Virus record (IMG/VR): IMGVR_UViG_3300036846_000316
Span: 1 to 63,582 of that record
DNA length: 63,582 nucleotides
Source of the DNA: a virus
Reading direction: 5' to 3' (one strand)
A program made the position numbers and the translations under genes. How positions within the stretch are numbered: the stretch's first letter is position 1; each line of letters starts with the position of its first letter. Shown in pieces: positions 26,201 to 34,462 of the stretch. The notes beneath the pieces are model-generated. The model searched no databases, was not told the origin of the DNA, and was given only the letters and a program-made list of their open reading frames with translations.

Positions 26201-28520
26201 TGGCAATAGGATGTTCGACGTCAGTGAGAACTCGCGGCCCCCGTTCGTCACGCCCGGGGCGTGACACGCCTGCCGCTTCGTCGCGTTGCGCCGCCCGCTG
26301 GGCAGCCGCCTCGCGCTCCTCGTTGATCATCTGCTGTTCGCGCGCTTCGGCGCGCTGACGAGCCCGGCGGATCAGAGCCTGACCGCGCGTCGGCGTGCGC
26401 GGGCCGGTCGCCCGCAGCGGCTCGCCGGTCAGACTTGCCATGCGAGCGGCTGTGCCGGGGGCGAAGCGGCCTTGTGGTGTCAGGCCAATGTCTTCCAGCC
26501 GTCCTTTGCGCGGCCGTCCTGCAGCGCCGCGCAGGTAGGGCTTCTCCTCTGAAACCGGCCGGGCTTCGCCGTACTCACCCGTCGGCTCGCTCGGCCGGTT
26601 CAGCGGGCCTTGGTAGCCGCGCCGCTGCTCGGGGGTTAGCGCTTGCTCTTGCGCCCGGTACGCTTGGTCTTCGACGTCCGACGAGAGGCCCCGGTACGCT
26701 TCGGGCGGGACTTCGCGGCGGTCTTGCGCTTGGGCTTCGGCTTGCGGCCTAGAGACGGGGGCATGGGGTTCCTGTTCTGCTGGGGGAGCGATGGGCTCCG
26801 GTTCGGCGATCCGCGCGCCTTCGCGGCCGAGCAGAGTGTCGATCACCCCTTGGGGATCACGCGCCACCGCATCCACGACCGCGCGATGATCCTCGGGGGA
26901 CAAGGTATCGCGCATCACGCGCTTCATCGACGGATGAAGCCTGTTCCACATAACTCTGGATACACCTTTGTCAAGTGCGCTCTGAATGGAAGATGCCCAC
27001 TGTTGGCGCACTGCATGAGGCACGCTCTGCGCTATCGCTTCCAGCGGCGACGGCGGCGGCTTGTACAGATCGTCGGCGGCGGTGTTCTCCGGTCCTTCCG
27101 GCCAGCGCTGCTGCCACTGCGGGTCATGCGCTGCCGGAGGCGGAGGCGGCTTTGGCGGCTCCCTGAAATCCTCCGGCCCCCACTGGCCCGGCGGACGCGG
27201 CGGCGTCACCGGAGGCCGGGGAGACGGCGTGGTCATGTCACTCCAATCCTCCCGCCCGGCCGGGGGTGCCGCCGGTTGTTCGGGCATTCCCGGCCGCTGC
27301 GGCTGCGGCTCGGTCGGTCTCGTCGGCTGCTCGGTCGGCTTCGGCTGAGCCAACTGGCTGGTCGCTGCCGCCGTGATGTCCTCGCCCAGATCGTTAGCGT
27401 CCGTGGTGCCCTTGACCGTCGCCGGTCGCGTCGGTCGCGTCGGCGTCCCTTCGTATGCCGCCTGCGGATTGTCCGGGTTCATGATCATCGCCGCTTCTTC
27501 CGGCGACACCGGCCGAGGCGTGCCCGGGTACTTGCGAACCTCCGCCGTCGGGCCGTACTCCCGGTACGGCCGTGCACGCGGACCGCCGATCAGACCCATC
27601 GGACCGAACACCGCCGCACCCTCGCCCGCTTGCGCCGCGACCGTGCCCCAGTCGATGCTCTTGTTCGGATCGAGGTTGGTGCCCTGCATCTGGCTGGACA
27701 GTGCGCTGCCACCCTGCTGCGCAGCACCACCGAGCGCCGCTTCCACGCCCCCCACCCCCGCGCGCTGCGCCATGCCCTTCGTCGACAGGGCGTCGAGGTT
27801 CTTCAGCACGTTAGTGGTCAGCCAGTCCCCGACAGTGCGTTGCGCGGCTCGGGTCAGCAGGACCTTGGCCGCGCCCGCGCCAATCGCACTGCCCGCCACG
27901 TTCGGCAACGCCGTCAGCAGGTTCTTCATCTTGGTCGGGTCGTTGTTGCGAGCGAACAGGTTGTCGCGCGCTTCGTCGTCCGACACACCGTTGGAAATAT
28001 CCTGTGCGTAGCCCGGGTCGTTCTTCAGGTCGTCGGGCGTCGCTTCCCTGATCCGCTTGTGCAGTTCGGCCTGCACCTGCCCATAGCCGATCCCGGCAGC
28101 GACGAACGGCGCGGCATAGCCGGTCGCTGCCACAGGAGCGAACGGCACCAGCCCGGTGGCCGTCCGAGTGAGTTCGTCGACCGGCGTCTTGGTCCAGCCG
28201 TGCGCCTCGGGGTGTTCCTCGCGATACTGCCCCGTCGCCGACTTGCCGCTCTTGAGCCATGTGTCGAGGTCTTCAAGTGCCGTCAGGTTCTCATTCTGCG
28301 TCTTCCTGTCCACCATGTCGGGAGCGGCCGTGCTGATCGCCGCCTTGGCCCCCGTCGTCGCTCCTGCAAGGCCGACCACGCCCCGCGCAACGTCGATGCC
28401 GGTGTCCTTCGCGTAGCCCCACAGGCCGCGCTCGGGCGGCGGCTTATCCTCGGGAGCGGTGTTCGCCCCCATGCCAGCGGTGTTGAACTGGAAGTCGTCG
28501 TACGGCGTCTTGTCAGCCAT
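20253..28520 (-). CDS. Giant internal virion (ejection) protein with HEFGH motif
   Basis: 2755 residues, the largest gene. It has an N-terminal hydrophobic glycine-rich region (about 25-330), a long Pro/Arg/Glu-rich linker with coiled coils (about 340-1400), and a zinc-protease-like 'LLHEFGHPM' (about residue 1460) inside a globular segment. A long C-terminal half shows helical and hydrophobic stretches (near 2200-2450). Size, position after the tail genes and architecture fit the giant polyvalent ejection proteins of short-tailed phages, which form the DNA-delivery channel and carry enzymatic domains. The 17-bp palindrome at 26248 is read as SRPGRD in the linker (about 753-758). Confidence 0.8.
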   Translation of the reverse strand: MADKTPYDDFQFNTAGMGANTAPEDKPPPERGLWGYAKDTGIDVARGVVGLAGATTGAKAAISTAAPDMVDRKTQNENLTALEDLDTWLKSGKSATGQYREEHPEAHGWTKTPVDELTRTATGLVPFAPVAATGYAAPFVAAGIGYGQVQAELHKRIREATPDDLKNDPGYAQDISNGVSDDEARDNLFARNNDPTKMKNLLTALPNVAGSAIGAGAAKVLLTRAAQRTVGDWLTTNVLKNLDALSTKGMAQRAGVGGVEAALGGAAQQGGSALSSQMQGTNLDPNKSIDWGTVAAQAGEGAAVFGPMGLIGGPRARPYREYGPTAEVRKYPGTPRPVSPEEAAMIMNPDNPQAAYEGTPTRPTRPATVKGTTDANDLGEDITAAATSQLAQPKPTEQPTRPTEPQPQRPGMPEQPAAPPAGREDWSDMTTPSPRPPVTPPRPPGQWGPEDFREPPKPPPPPAAHDPQWQQRWPEGPENTAADDLYKPPPSPLEAIAQSVPHAVRQQWASSIQSALDKGVSRVMWNRLHPSMKRVMRDTLSPEDHRAVVDAVARDPQGVIDTLLGREGARIAEPEPIAPPAEQEPHAPVSRPQAEAQAQDRREVPPEAYRGLSSDVEDQAYRAQEQALTPEQRRGYQGPLNRPSEPTGEYGEARPVSEEKPYLRGAAGRPRKGRLEDIGLTPQGRFAPGTAARMASLTGEPLRATGPRTPTRGQALIRRARQRAEAREQQMINEEREAAAQRAAQRDEAAGVSRPGRDERGPRVLTDVEHPIATPVSEPREPRTEEELAAARRNVRQPQEGEGRRIITEPKREGLTAEEHAAEEARQEREYEARKRGEEPEEPEGISAHELERIAETRRLKEHIELQEARRAPVTEAEAKDATIREVSARINRELADNERTARARNILDKTFKDLIAQNPKVRAMTFYLHDQARRKETDAARKRAVRAPAYRERERVIENAYTSGQKETADAIEKLLASPSKDEPDIFSDPTKISKQRAMEAGRAIASLLEQQVNRITGEMKATRDRMVAQGEKPVGWGVPGTRSKLYEWYGRLFDLKKQAATLRQLVGVDRTKDSPQKLALLNLEHLRDVMHDVLVREKLMAQGRYDVADVYSRNKQEEAYDWLKQRANNLQRQLDAMQAEKPTDTSPDATFNRKRSISQLKSELARVLDMQEGIEDIGGRDYDPTQFLENIPGLTDLQNDRMYRDMHTHMRRLQLEWANRFLTGDTEAEGIQRERELARTRQDSAKRRLAHEQPSEPTQQDREQRMADLQVRAEEINDELQLDPQYPTAPEGSLERATQLRENTEHRVALQEELRDLETQTRRLRMEMSPRMVNEDYGLGRVLDPAGDLSNRAHLPAGATVRSVDNLLNGRALKHLRLRPDPGDRSEQAVLRNHYLDIVHEVAGDADVVMLTGEQMRLANERRAMPEGTEGFYDARTHRILIDRTIAANPARLREVLLHEFGHPMTEVAIEKFPEIANRLDAVRQTLSDMYYGRNARGEFANPELRAVLGNEDLPQSLSNVHEFLSHLYSDDGRLMDALSRVQTSRGEREAFAPPAERTTMLARTLGLLKRAMSKLFFLVSKKRLLNDAVINSLDLFQSIREGGRQRPTPTDVARPISMTEAKEYALRKSADANNRFSALKTYLKSGNLPLDLHNLSDVEHRGDTGMQGHASNVSGVLDRINATGRRHQYNPEIEALGERVSDVERVNSRAYDELQDYQDLANHYTMHGGDPLGEGRNAHITDSDAHIQQREMYPELKARWDAMTPVQHQLWEDMQKSFDDKHEAMLQHTMSGLIDAKGLVADGAPGGIKPRLMTYILHGDKALSEREQRALTRFVPGYDPTDTAQHAYFRREVAQIRANPMFRTLPVWAPSMRRGDWVTEARYDMDSLKGRGSQIARDDGRPSGEFEHDTPEERAAFIREVMNDPRFKGVHFNGNSDVVYAKDENGHMMRDTNGKPILLTEYGERTRTTGDELEPGYHTTTTEGLAKRVKPKDAGDEGIVKYRSSFNPLLLEFHERQAEAEARHRELQTEANLGHLMLNHVAPIRDHNRTYVDPAKADRIYREMERGVINGKGYRDMDETSRAMLLRDLKEAGIRTMMSTSARSTMMKRTFAQGARKDMIRNFLEYHKNTAHTLAGLEHRTELADALKGMDDYVRDNSYHGSPTDPQGKFGITNARVQATLHKRAMRHPNEVVDPWWSKKLTTLLRMSYLDKLASPFFWILQTIEPWTATAPALAGQFGWRAYPALWRALRDVRKYETIGAGFKGAGKSFIGGDTPSFRPWRSALRQGDLYGRLIDNVRHDPEAVKVLQHMEQHSQLDRNAGLELEQMYDPSRRGSVLDWSDHMSRQINSHIEGVNRAGIGLAAYRLAKEHGVNGKTLSHEEALEYTRKTVHETAGNYNAYASAPIFNNPLFRPMFQFKRYAGRMSSHWMRAIYGAATAHIRNLPPEQKAAAYRQLAYMVGTAVMTSGYLGLPTEPIKAVINVMSPFTGFNSDDAERMAYEASLKYLGPDLGEFLSKGGFRYAGLGIGQRTGYDSLWTFGALGNRPSDWWQAAGHFVAGAPGGYAVDAIQGLSDMTNSVGHLVNGRYTEAEHSFFNGAERLLPVKTIADTSAALRRQLGGPQFRTPTGLPQGIQPEWWETGVQALGAQTSRQQRAGDKRHAMREDIRQISTDKNRAFEIYANASDKERVSVGRNLIDSFNAKWPESKMTLGDLYKARQRYAAKQTADPSMLGVTMSRRNQTLMPRYSMYNVQ
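26248..26264 (-). promoter_or_regulatory. 17-bp palindrome, copy 9 (C centre in the transcript)
   Basis: Exact copy (G centre on the plus strand) inside the giant gene, with no gene boundary within 2 kb. Confidence 0.9.
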
Positions 28521-28523
28521 GGA

Positions 28524-31500
28524 TCAACCCGTCGGTGGGAACGAGAACGGGATATTCTCCTCGGGCACCTTGTAGGTCGGCGCGAGGTCGAGGATCGCCT
28601 TGCCAGCCCGAGAACCCAAGTTCTTCTTGGCCGTCTCAAGCTCTTTGTCCTTCCGGCCCTGCTCGGTCTGCAGCTTCTGGTATCCGGTCCAGTTCTTCTT
28701 CTGCAGGGCGTGCACGTCGTTGAACGTGTTGCCGTTGACCAGAACCTTGTCGCCCGAATGCAGGGTCAGCACGTAGCCGCGCGGCCCATTCTGACGCGCC
28801 GAGAACTGCAGCGCGTCGACCCCGCTGCCGTGGTTCATCGGGCTCTTGCCGGTCGGCGAGATCGCCGTCAGCGCCAGCGCCGCGTTGGCAGCATCCTCCG
28901 CCGTCATGCCAGAGTTCTGCTGCCATAGATGCAGGGCGAGGCCGTGCAGCGGTGCGCGGTCCCGGTCGGTGTACAGGTTCTCCAGCGCCGAGTTCGTCAG
29001 TGACGGGTCCTTGTTGGTCTCGACGTCGGTGAACCGCTTGGCGATGAGGTCCTGCGTATCCTTCAGGTCGGCACCATGGGGCATCGTGCGCGGCTTGCTC
29101 TCGGTCGTCTGCAGGTCCTGCCCCTTCTCCATGCGCTCGCGCTTGTGCTTGAAGTCCTCGTCGAGCCCTTTGATCTTGGCGTCCCACCGCGCCTTCTGCG
29201 CCGCCAGCGCCGGGGTGACCGACTTGCTCCATTCATTCTTCGGCACGATCTTCTCGGCGTAGGCGAGGTAGCGCTCGCGCTCCTGCTCGTACTGATCGCG
29301 GATCATGTTCTTCGCCTGCTGGTAGCTCAGTTGGAGCCCCTGCGATTGGTAGTCTTCAATAGACTGCAGCGGCTCGCGCGGAGCCTTTTCCATCTGCTGT
29401 TGTTCCAACTCTTCGATGGTCGGCTGCTTCGGCTGCTGCGGTTGCTGCCCCGCCCCCGGCTGCTGCGTTTGCGCTGGCTGTGTTTGAGCAGGCGGGGGCG
29501 GGGGCTTCGGCCCGGCTCCGGCCTGAGGCGGCGGGGGCGGGGCTGGAACAACAGGACGGACACCCTGCTGCGGCGGCTGTGGACCGCCGCCGGGATGCAC
29601 CGGGGCAAGCGCCGACGGGTCCGGCTCCATGTTCGGCTGGCCAGTCGGGGTCTGGGTGGCGCTCGCTCCTCCTGAAGCCTGAGCGACCTGTGGAGCGGGA
29701 GCCTGCGGGGCTGGTGCGGCCGGGGGTTGCGTCGGCCCAGCCGGAGCCGCTGAAGGCTGGGCCGCAGGACGGGTCGTACCCGGCACCTGCGGCTGGGTCT
29801 GTATCGCTGGAGCTTGGGGCGGTGGCGCAGCAGGCTGGGGCGGGTCGTAGCCCATCACGTCCCAACCGAGCTTGCCAGTCGCCATGCCGAGCGACAGGTT
29901 CATGATGGTCTGCTGGGTGAGCGGCATGCTCATCGTCGTCTTCCCGTTCTTGTCGAGGACGATGATTTGGTTGCCGTGCACCACGGCGTGCTTTTGGTCC
30001 GGCAGGTACTGGTAGCCTTGCGTCAGCAACTGCGCGGCCTGCTGCAGATTACCCGACTGCGCCGCCTTCGCAGCGGCGACACCGAAGGGGCGGCTCTGCT
30101 GTACGCCGAACTGGGCGACGTCGTACGCCGCATGGTCCGCCAACTCAGGATGGCCCTGCTGCATGTACCATTCGTGCGTCGACTTGATCGCCGCTTCCAT
30201 GCGCTGCTGCGGCGTCATCGAGCCCTGCGGGTCGATGGTGCGCATCAGATCGCCCATGGTCTTGTTGTCCGGCGCGTCGGTGCCGTCGTAGACCTGCTGC
30301 GGGTGCTGCGCGCCGACCTGATGGGCGACCTTCACGGCCCCCGACATATAGTCGGTGCCAGTCTCCATGTGGCCGCCGGGCACCGGGTTCTCGACCCGGA
30401 TCGTCTTGCCGTTCGCGTCCATGATCACGCGCTGGCCGACATGCGGCTGGGTGCGCCCCTCGCGGTCCACCGCTGCGATGTTGTCGGGATCGAGCGCGTC
30501 CTTGACCGGATCGTACGCCTCGTCGCGGGTCTGGTCGGTTAGCGCCTTCCACGGATGGCCAGTCGCGATGCCCTGCCGCTGGCCGCCGTCGCCGCGCTTC
30601 GCCGTCACCGTGATGGCAGGCAACTGGCCGCCTTTGGTTCTTGCCGCATAGCTCGGATCGTCTTGGTAGTACTGGTCCGGGCTGTCGTTTTGTGGGCGGT
30701 TGTCCGGCATCTCAGTCGGCCCGCCCGTCTCGCCGGGGTCACGCACCACTTGATCGGTCGGCACGTCGCGGCGTCCCGTCCGGTAGCCACCGGGGGTCGC
30801 GCCGCCGTAGGTCGCGCCACCGAACCTGTTGCCACCGAACCTGTTGCCGCCGGGGGTCGCGCCGCCGGGGGTCGCGCCGCCGTACTTGTTGCCGCCGTAG
30901 GTCCCGCCGCCGTAGCGCGGCTCCTCCTCGACCGGCACATCGGGTCCGCCGGACTGCAGCCACACCGGCTTGCCCTGTTCGTCGTAAACGACCCGCCCTT
31001 CCGGCGGCGTGGTGTCGCCGCCATCGGCGAAGCTGCGCACCGTGCCGCCCCGGCGGTAAGCCTGCTCCCGTCCCGTCGGCGGACCCGGCGGCGAGAGGTA
31101 GTCGTTCTGCTCGCGCAGCGACCTGTCGATGTTCGTGTTGTCAGGCTTGGCCGCTCGGTCGACCATCGCGTCCCGCTGCGCCTGCCACGCCTTGTCGACC
31201 GAGCCACCCTTGGCGAATTGTGGGGCCTGCTCGCGTCGATACACGCCCGTGTTCCCACGCTGCGACGGCGGGGTGATCTCGCCCTCACTGCGGTCCGGTC
31301 GGTCCGGCGTCCTGTCACCGTAACTGCGCTGCCGCGTCGGGTCCGACTTATCGACCGGACCGCCGTCGGCGAAGCGGCGCACCGCGCCGCCCTTGCGATA
31401 GCCCGCTCGTGTGATCGCACTCTCCGCATTGCGATAGTCGATCATCGACTTGGCTGCTTTCGAGCGGTTAACCGACATCATCGGATCGTGGTAATACTCC

Positions 31501-32417
31501 CAAGCAGGCGGCCTCACAGGACGACTACCTGCGGTCGACCGATTGACTTCCTGAGCGAGCGGGTCGTCATCGACAGGACCACCGTCGGCGAACTTGCGCA
31601 CACCCCGCTTGCGGATGCGACCGCCCCGGCGCGCTACGTCCATGCCTGCACCAGCGTCGTAGCTCGACGTGTCCGGCGGGCTGTAGTCCGTCGAGATCGC
31701 CTGAGTGACCGGCGGCGCTGCAGTGTCACCGTACCCAGAACCCGGGCCATTCGTTCCTGCGCTGGGCTGCAGCGGCGTGGGATCGCCCGTCGCCGGTTGG
31801 GGGGAGAGGTCGGTCGACGGACCCCGCGTGATGGTCGGTTGCGCAGGCGCAGGCGGATTGCCCGCCTGCTTATTCATCTTGTTCGCCGCGTTGATGCCCG
31901 CCGTCATCATCGACGACATCAACTGCTGACGTCGCGCCTTGCCGCCCGAGGCGAACCGCTGCGGTGGGATTTTGCCACCGCGTGCGTCGGACGACACATC
32001 CGTCGGCGCGTCGGGCGTACTGTCGCCGCCGCCACCATCGCTGTTATTGTTGATGACCGTCGTGCCGCCGCTGTCCGGCGGAGGCGAGCCGACATCGCCA
32101 TGCTGCGCGGCGTAGCTCATGAACTGCTGCGACCCCGGCGAGAGCGTCGCGCCGCCCGCGCCGCCACCGCCGCCTCTCGGCTGCCAGCGGTTCGCCTTGT
32201 TGGCGTTCGCCGACGCGAGGTTCACGTACGCGTCGGTCTTGGCTTTGTTGAGCCCGTAGGTCTGGCTGTACTTGTAGGCGTCGAGCTTGTTCTTCTCGCG
32301 GGCGATGTCGCGGGCATCCTTGCGGTCCTGCGCCTTGGATGCGAACTCCATCCAACTGTTGCCGATCTGTGCGCCCTTGGTGAAGTTGTCGACGAAGTGC
32401 TGGAGAGCCTTGCTCAT
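28524..32417 (-). CDS. Large internal virion protein with repeated FADGG motifs
   Basis: 1297 residues. The N-terminal ~120 residues are helical. Residues about 150-600 are low-complexity, with several '(R/K)xFADGG' or 'FASGG/FAKGG' motifs preceded by 'RKGG/RRGG' and a GGATPGG repeat. A middle globular domain (about 600-800) is followed by a Pro/Gln-rich linker (about 850-1000) and a C-terminal helical and globular part. It probably belongs to the ejection apparatus with its two neighbours. Its start overlaps the upstream stop. Confidence 0.75.
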   Translation of the reverse strand: MSKALQHFVDNFTKGAQIGNSWMEFASKAQDRKDARDIAREKNKLDAYKYSQTYGLNKAKTDAYVNLASANANKANRWQPRGGGGGAGGATLSPGSQQFMSYAAQHGDVGSPPPDSGGTTVINNNSDGGGGDSTPDAPTDVSSDARGGKIPPQRFASGGKARRQQLMSSMMTAGINAANKMNKQAGNPPAPAQPTITRGPSTDLSPQPATGDPTPLQPSAGTNGPGSGYGDTAAPPVTQAISTDYSPPDTSSYDAGAGMDVARRGGRIRKRGVRKFADGGPVDDDPLAQEVNRSTAGSRPVRPPAWEYYHDPMMSVNRSKAAKSMIDYRNAESAITRAGYRKGGAVRRFADGGPVDKSDPTRQRSYGDRTPDRPDRSEGEITPPSQRGNTGVYRREQAPQFAKGGSVDKAWQAQRDAMVDRAAKPDNTNIDRSLREQNDYLSPPGPPTGREQAYRRGGTVRSFADGGDTTPPEGRVVYDEQGKPVWLQSGGPDVPVEEEPRYGGGTYGGNKYGGATPGGATPGGNRFGGNRFGGATYGGATPGGYRTGRRDVPTDQVVRDPGETGGPTEMPDNRPQNDSPDQYYQDDPSYAARTKGGQLPAITVTAKRGDGGQRQGIATGHPWKALTDQTRDEAYDPVKDALDPDNIAAVDREGRTQPHVGQRVIMDANGKTIRVENPVPGGHMETGTDYMSGAVKVAHQVGAQHPQQVYDGTDAPDNKTMGDLMRTIDPQGSMTPQQRMEAAIKSTHEWYMQQGHPELADHAAYDVAQFGVQQSRPFGVAAAKAAQSGNLQQAAQLLTQGYQYLPDQKHAVVHGNQIIVLDKNGKTTMSMPLTQQTIMNLSLGMATGKLGWDVMGYDPPQPAAPPPQAPAIQTQPQVPGTTRPAAQPSAAPAGPTQPPAAPAPQAPAPQVAQASGGASATQTPTGQPNMEPDPSALAPVHPGGGPQPPQQGVRPVVPAPPPPPQAGAGPKPPPPPAQTQPAQTQQPGAGQQPQQPKQPTIEELEQQQMEKAPREPLQSIEDYQSQGLQLSYQQAKNMIRDQYEQERERYLAYAEKIVPKNEWSKSVTPALAAQKARWDAKIKGLDEDFKHKRERMEKGQDLQTTESKPRTMPHGADLKDTQDLIAKRFTDVETNKDPSLTNSALENLYTDRDRAPLHGLALHLWQQNSGMTAEDAANAALALTAISPTGKSPMNHGSGVDALQFSARQNGPRGYVLTLHSGDKVLVNGNTFNDVHALQKKNWTGYQKLQTEQGRKDKELETAKKNLGSRAGKAILDLAPTYKVPEENIPFSFPPTG
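30781..30915 (-). repeat. GGATPGG / GGNRFGG coding tandem repeats
   Basis: About ten degenerate units of 15-21 bases, coding short Gly-rich motifs (YGGATPGG, GGNRFGG) in the large internal virion protein. Likely made by local slippage. Confidence 0.75.
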
Positions 32418-33745
32418 GTGCGCGCTCCTTCCGACCGGAACTGCGGCGGCATCGTATCGAGTGCAGCCATCTGCTGGCCATCCATCGCGTGCTCCTCGGG
32501 CTGAGCCGGGGAGTTCTTCTGCTGATCGTTGTCCGCCTTCATGATCAGGTTCTGGAAGAACTTCTCGCCATACCAGTCGACTGTGCGCTCGGGAACCACG
32601 AACTCTCCGGCGTTCACCATGGCGTGCACATCGTCGGTATTCTGACCGCCGCTCGGCGACATGCTGGGATCGACGAAGTGCGAAGGATCGTCGCCACCAC
32701 CGCCCATCGGTGGCGGCCCCGTGTCGATGGCCCCACCCTGTGCGTAGCGCGGGACGCGCCGACCCCGCGCCGGAATTTTACCACCCGTCGCAGCCGTCGC
32801 TGCCGCACCCGCCGCCTTGCCGAGGCTCGATCCGACCGCGCTGCCCATCGGGCCGAAGAACGATCCCGCGATGCCACCCGCCAGCGGCAGGATCGTGCTC
32901 ATGAACCCGCCATCGCTGTTCTCGGCGTTCAGCTTTTGCGCCTGCAGTTCCTGATTGTAGGAGTTCGACATCGTGTTGCCCCACTGCTGCATGTAGGGCT
33001 CGGCCGAATTGTAGTAGCCCATCGACGGCGCGTACGCGCCCGCCGTGGTGGTGACCGCCGTCTCGGGGGCCTGCACCTGCTGGGTGCGGTTCGCCGTCGC
33101 CAGACCCGCCTGCTGGCCGCCCACGCCCGCCTCGCCCTGCTCGCTTGTCAGCGCGCCCGTCGTCACGTTGCGTGCCTCGGTGCGCGCCTGCATGCGGCCC
33201 TGTTCGGCCGCCGCCGTGGTCGCCGCCGCGCGGCCGATCCGCGCCTGCGTATCCAGCGCCGTCGAAGCGACGCCCGGCGAGATGCCCATCGACGTCTGCT
33301 TGCGCTGCTCGGCCTGCAGTTGCTGGTCGATGCCGGTCGCGGCGTCCGCGCCGTACTTGCCCGCGTAGCTCTCCTCGGTCTGCGGCAGGTTCTTGATCAT
33401 GCGCGTCGCATCGTCGGCCTGCGCCTGATAGAGCGGCTGCGACTGCTGCTGCCAGTTCTGCATGGTCGTGTCGGACACACCCTGCTGCCCGGTCGCCGCC
33501 GTGCCTGCCGCCCCGCTGACCGTCTTCGCCAAGCTGCTAAGATCGAGCCCCTGCTGTTGCGCCCAACTGTAGAGATCGCGGCCGTAGCCGGTCAGCGTGT
33601 TGCCCGTCGCCGTCATCGCGGCGATGTAGTTGCTGTAGTCCGGCGGCTGGCCGACCGTCGCCCCGCCCCCGCCGCCGTAGCAGATGTTGCGATGCAGCCG
33701 GTAGTCGTCCGGTCCGTCGATAGGCTGCCAATTACGCATAGACAT
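32414..33745 (-). CDS. Internal virion protein, T7 gp14-like position
   Basis: 443 residues, Ala/Gln/Gly-rich and helical. A glycine-rich, mildly hydrophobic segment around 270-310 ('PLAGGIAGSFFGPMGS') could insert in a membrane, followed by 'PRYAQGGAIDTG'. First of the three ejection-type genes after the tail genes. The assignment rests on size, composition and gene order. Confidence 0.65.
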   Translation of the reverse strand: MSMRNWQPIDGPDDYRLHRNICYGGGGGATVGQPPDYSNYIAAMTATGNTLTGYGRDLYSWAQQQGLDLSSLAKTVSGAAGTAATGQQGVSDTTMQNWQQQSQPLYQAQADDATRMIKNLPQTEESYAGKYGADAATGIDQQLQAEQRKQTSMGISPGVASTALDTQARIGRAAATTAAAEQGRMQARTEARNVTTGALTSEQGEAGVGGQQAGLATANRTQQVQAPETAVTTTAGAYAPSMGYYNSAEPYMQQWGNTMSNSYNQELQAQKLNAENSDGGFMSTILPLAGGIAGSFFGPMGSAVGSSLGKAAGAAATAATGGKIPARGRRVPRYAQGGAIDTGPPPMGGGGDDPSHFVDPSMSPSGGQNTDDVHAMVNAGEFVVPERTVDWYGEKFFQNLIMKADNDQQKNSPAQPEEHAMDGQQMAALDTMPPQFRSEGART

Positions 33746-34193
33746 CCTCCCCTCGACGGTGGCCGTTAACCTGCAGGAAGCGCTTACGCAGGTTAAGCCA
33801 TCGACAGTTCTCGCGCAGCATGGAAAACAGGATCAGGTCCCCGTCTGGGATGGCGTCCTCAATTGTGTACTCGTGCGTAAATCCCGCCCGCTGGACCTGC
33901 TGCAGGGAGGGGATATTGCTGGAACCAACCGTGCACAGAACCTTCTTCACACCCAGTTGCTCGAAGCAATAGTCGAACAGGACCCACATCAGGAGCGGGC
34001 TGCACCAGTGGCCGCCGACCCCCGCCATGTGGGTCATGACCGACGCCCCGGTGAAGTTGGTCAGGATGAAGCCGCCGAGGAAGTTGCCGTCGTGGTCGAG
34101 CCGACTGAGGCACTTGTCGACGTCCGGGTCGAACCCGGTGCGCGCCGCGCGGGCGATCAGGCCGCCATGACGGATATCGCCGGACCAGATCAT
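33732..34193 (-). CDS. GNAT-family acetyltransferase
   Basis: 153 residues. 'GGFILTNFTG' and 'HWCSPLLMWVLFDYCF' followed by 'VLCTVGSSNIPSLQQVQRAGF' follow the beta4-alpha-beta5 order of GNAT enzymes. GNAT genes in the tail/ejection segment are common in short-tailed phages, with unknown substrate. It overlaps both neighbours. Confidence 0.7.
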   Translation of the reverse strand: MIWSGDIRHGGLIARAARTGFDPDVDKCLSRLDHDGNFLGGFILTNFTGASVMTHMAGVGGHWCSPLLMWVLFDYCFEQLGVKKVLCTVGSSNIPSLQQVQRAGFTHEYTIEDAIPDGDLILFSMLRENCRWLNLRKRFLQVNGHRRGEDVYA

Positions 34194-34462
34194 ACGAGGT
34201 TCCCCACGATGCGCCAGTTGCCGCCCAGCGCAACGCTGAGCGTTGTCGTCTCGGCCGAGTGTAGCCAGAAGTCACCATCGGCGAATTTGGTCGGCTGGGT
34301 CGGCTGAAGGAACATCACGGGTCGGCGCGCACTGCCCATTGGACTGGGCGCGCGCATCATGCGTTCGACCTGCTGCTTCAGCGCCACGCACGTCGCGGTC
34401 AAGGCGGTCAAATCGGGTCGCGGCACCGGGATGGCGGGGACGATGACAGGCGCTTGTTCCAT
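34190..34462 (-). CDS. Hypothetical tail-region protein
   Basis: 90 residues. The N-terminal part is helical. The C-terminal 'DGDFWLHSAETTTLSVALGGNWRIVG' is beta-rich and resembles short tail-attachment domains. ATG 34462 overlaps the upstream stop (TGATG). Confidence 0.5.
   Translation of the reverse strand: MEQAPVIVPAIPVPRPDLTALTATCVALKQQVERMMRAPSPMGSARRPVMFLQPTQPTKFADGDFWLHSAETTTLSVALGGNWRIVGNLV

Noticed and set aside
20508-26264. Plus-strand open frame of 1918 codons opposite the giant virion gene
   Set aside because: It is antisense to the 2755-codon gene, Arg/His/Val-rich, has no initiation signal and no recognisable domain: a high-GC shadow.
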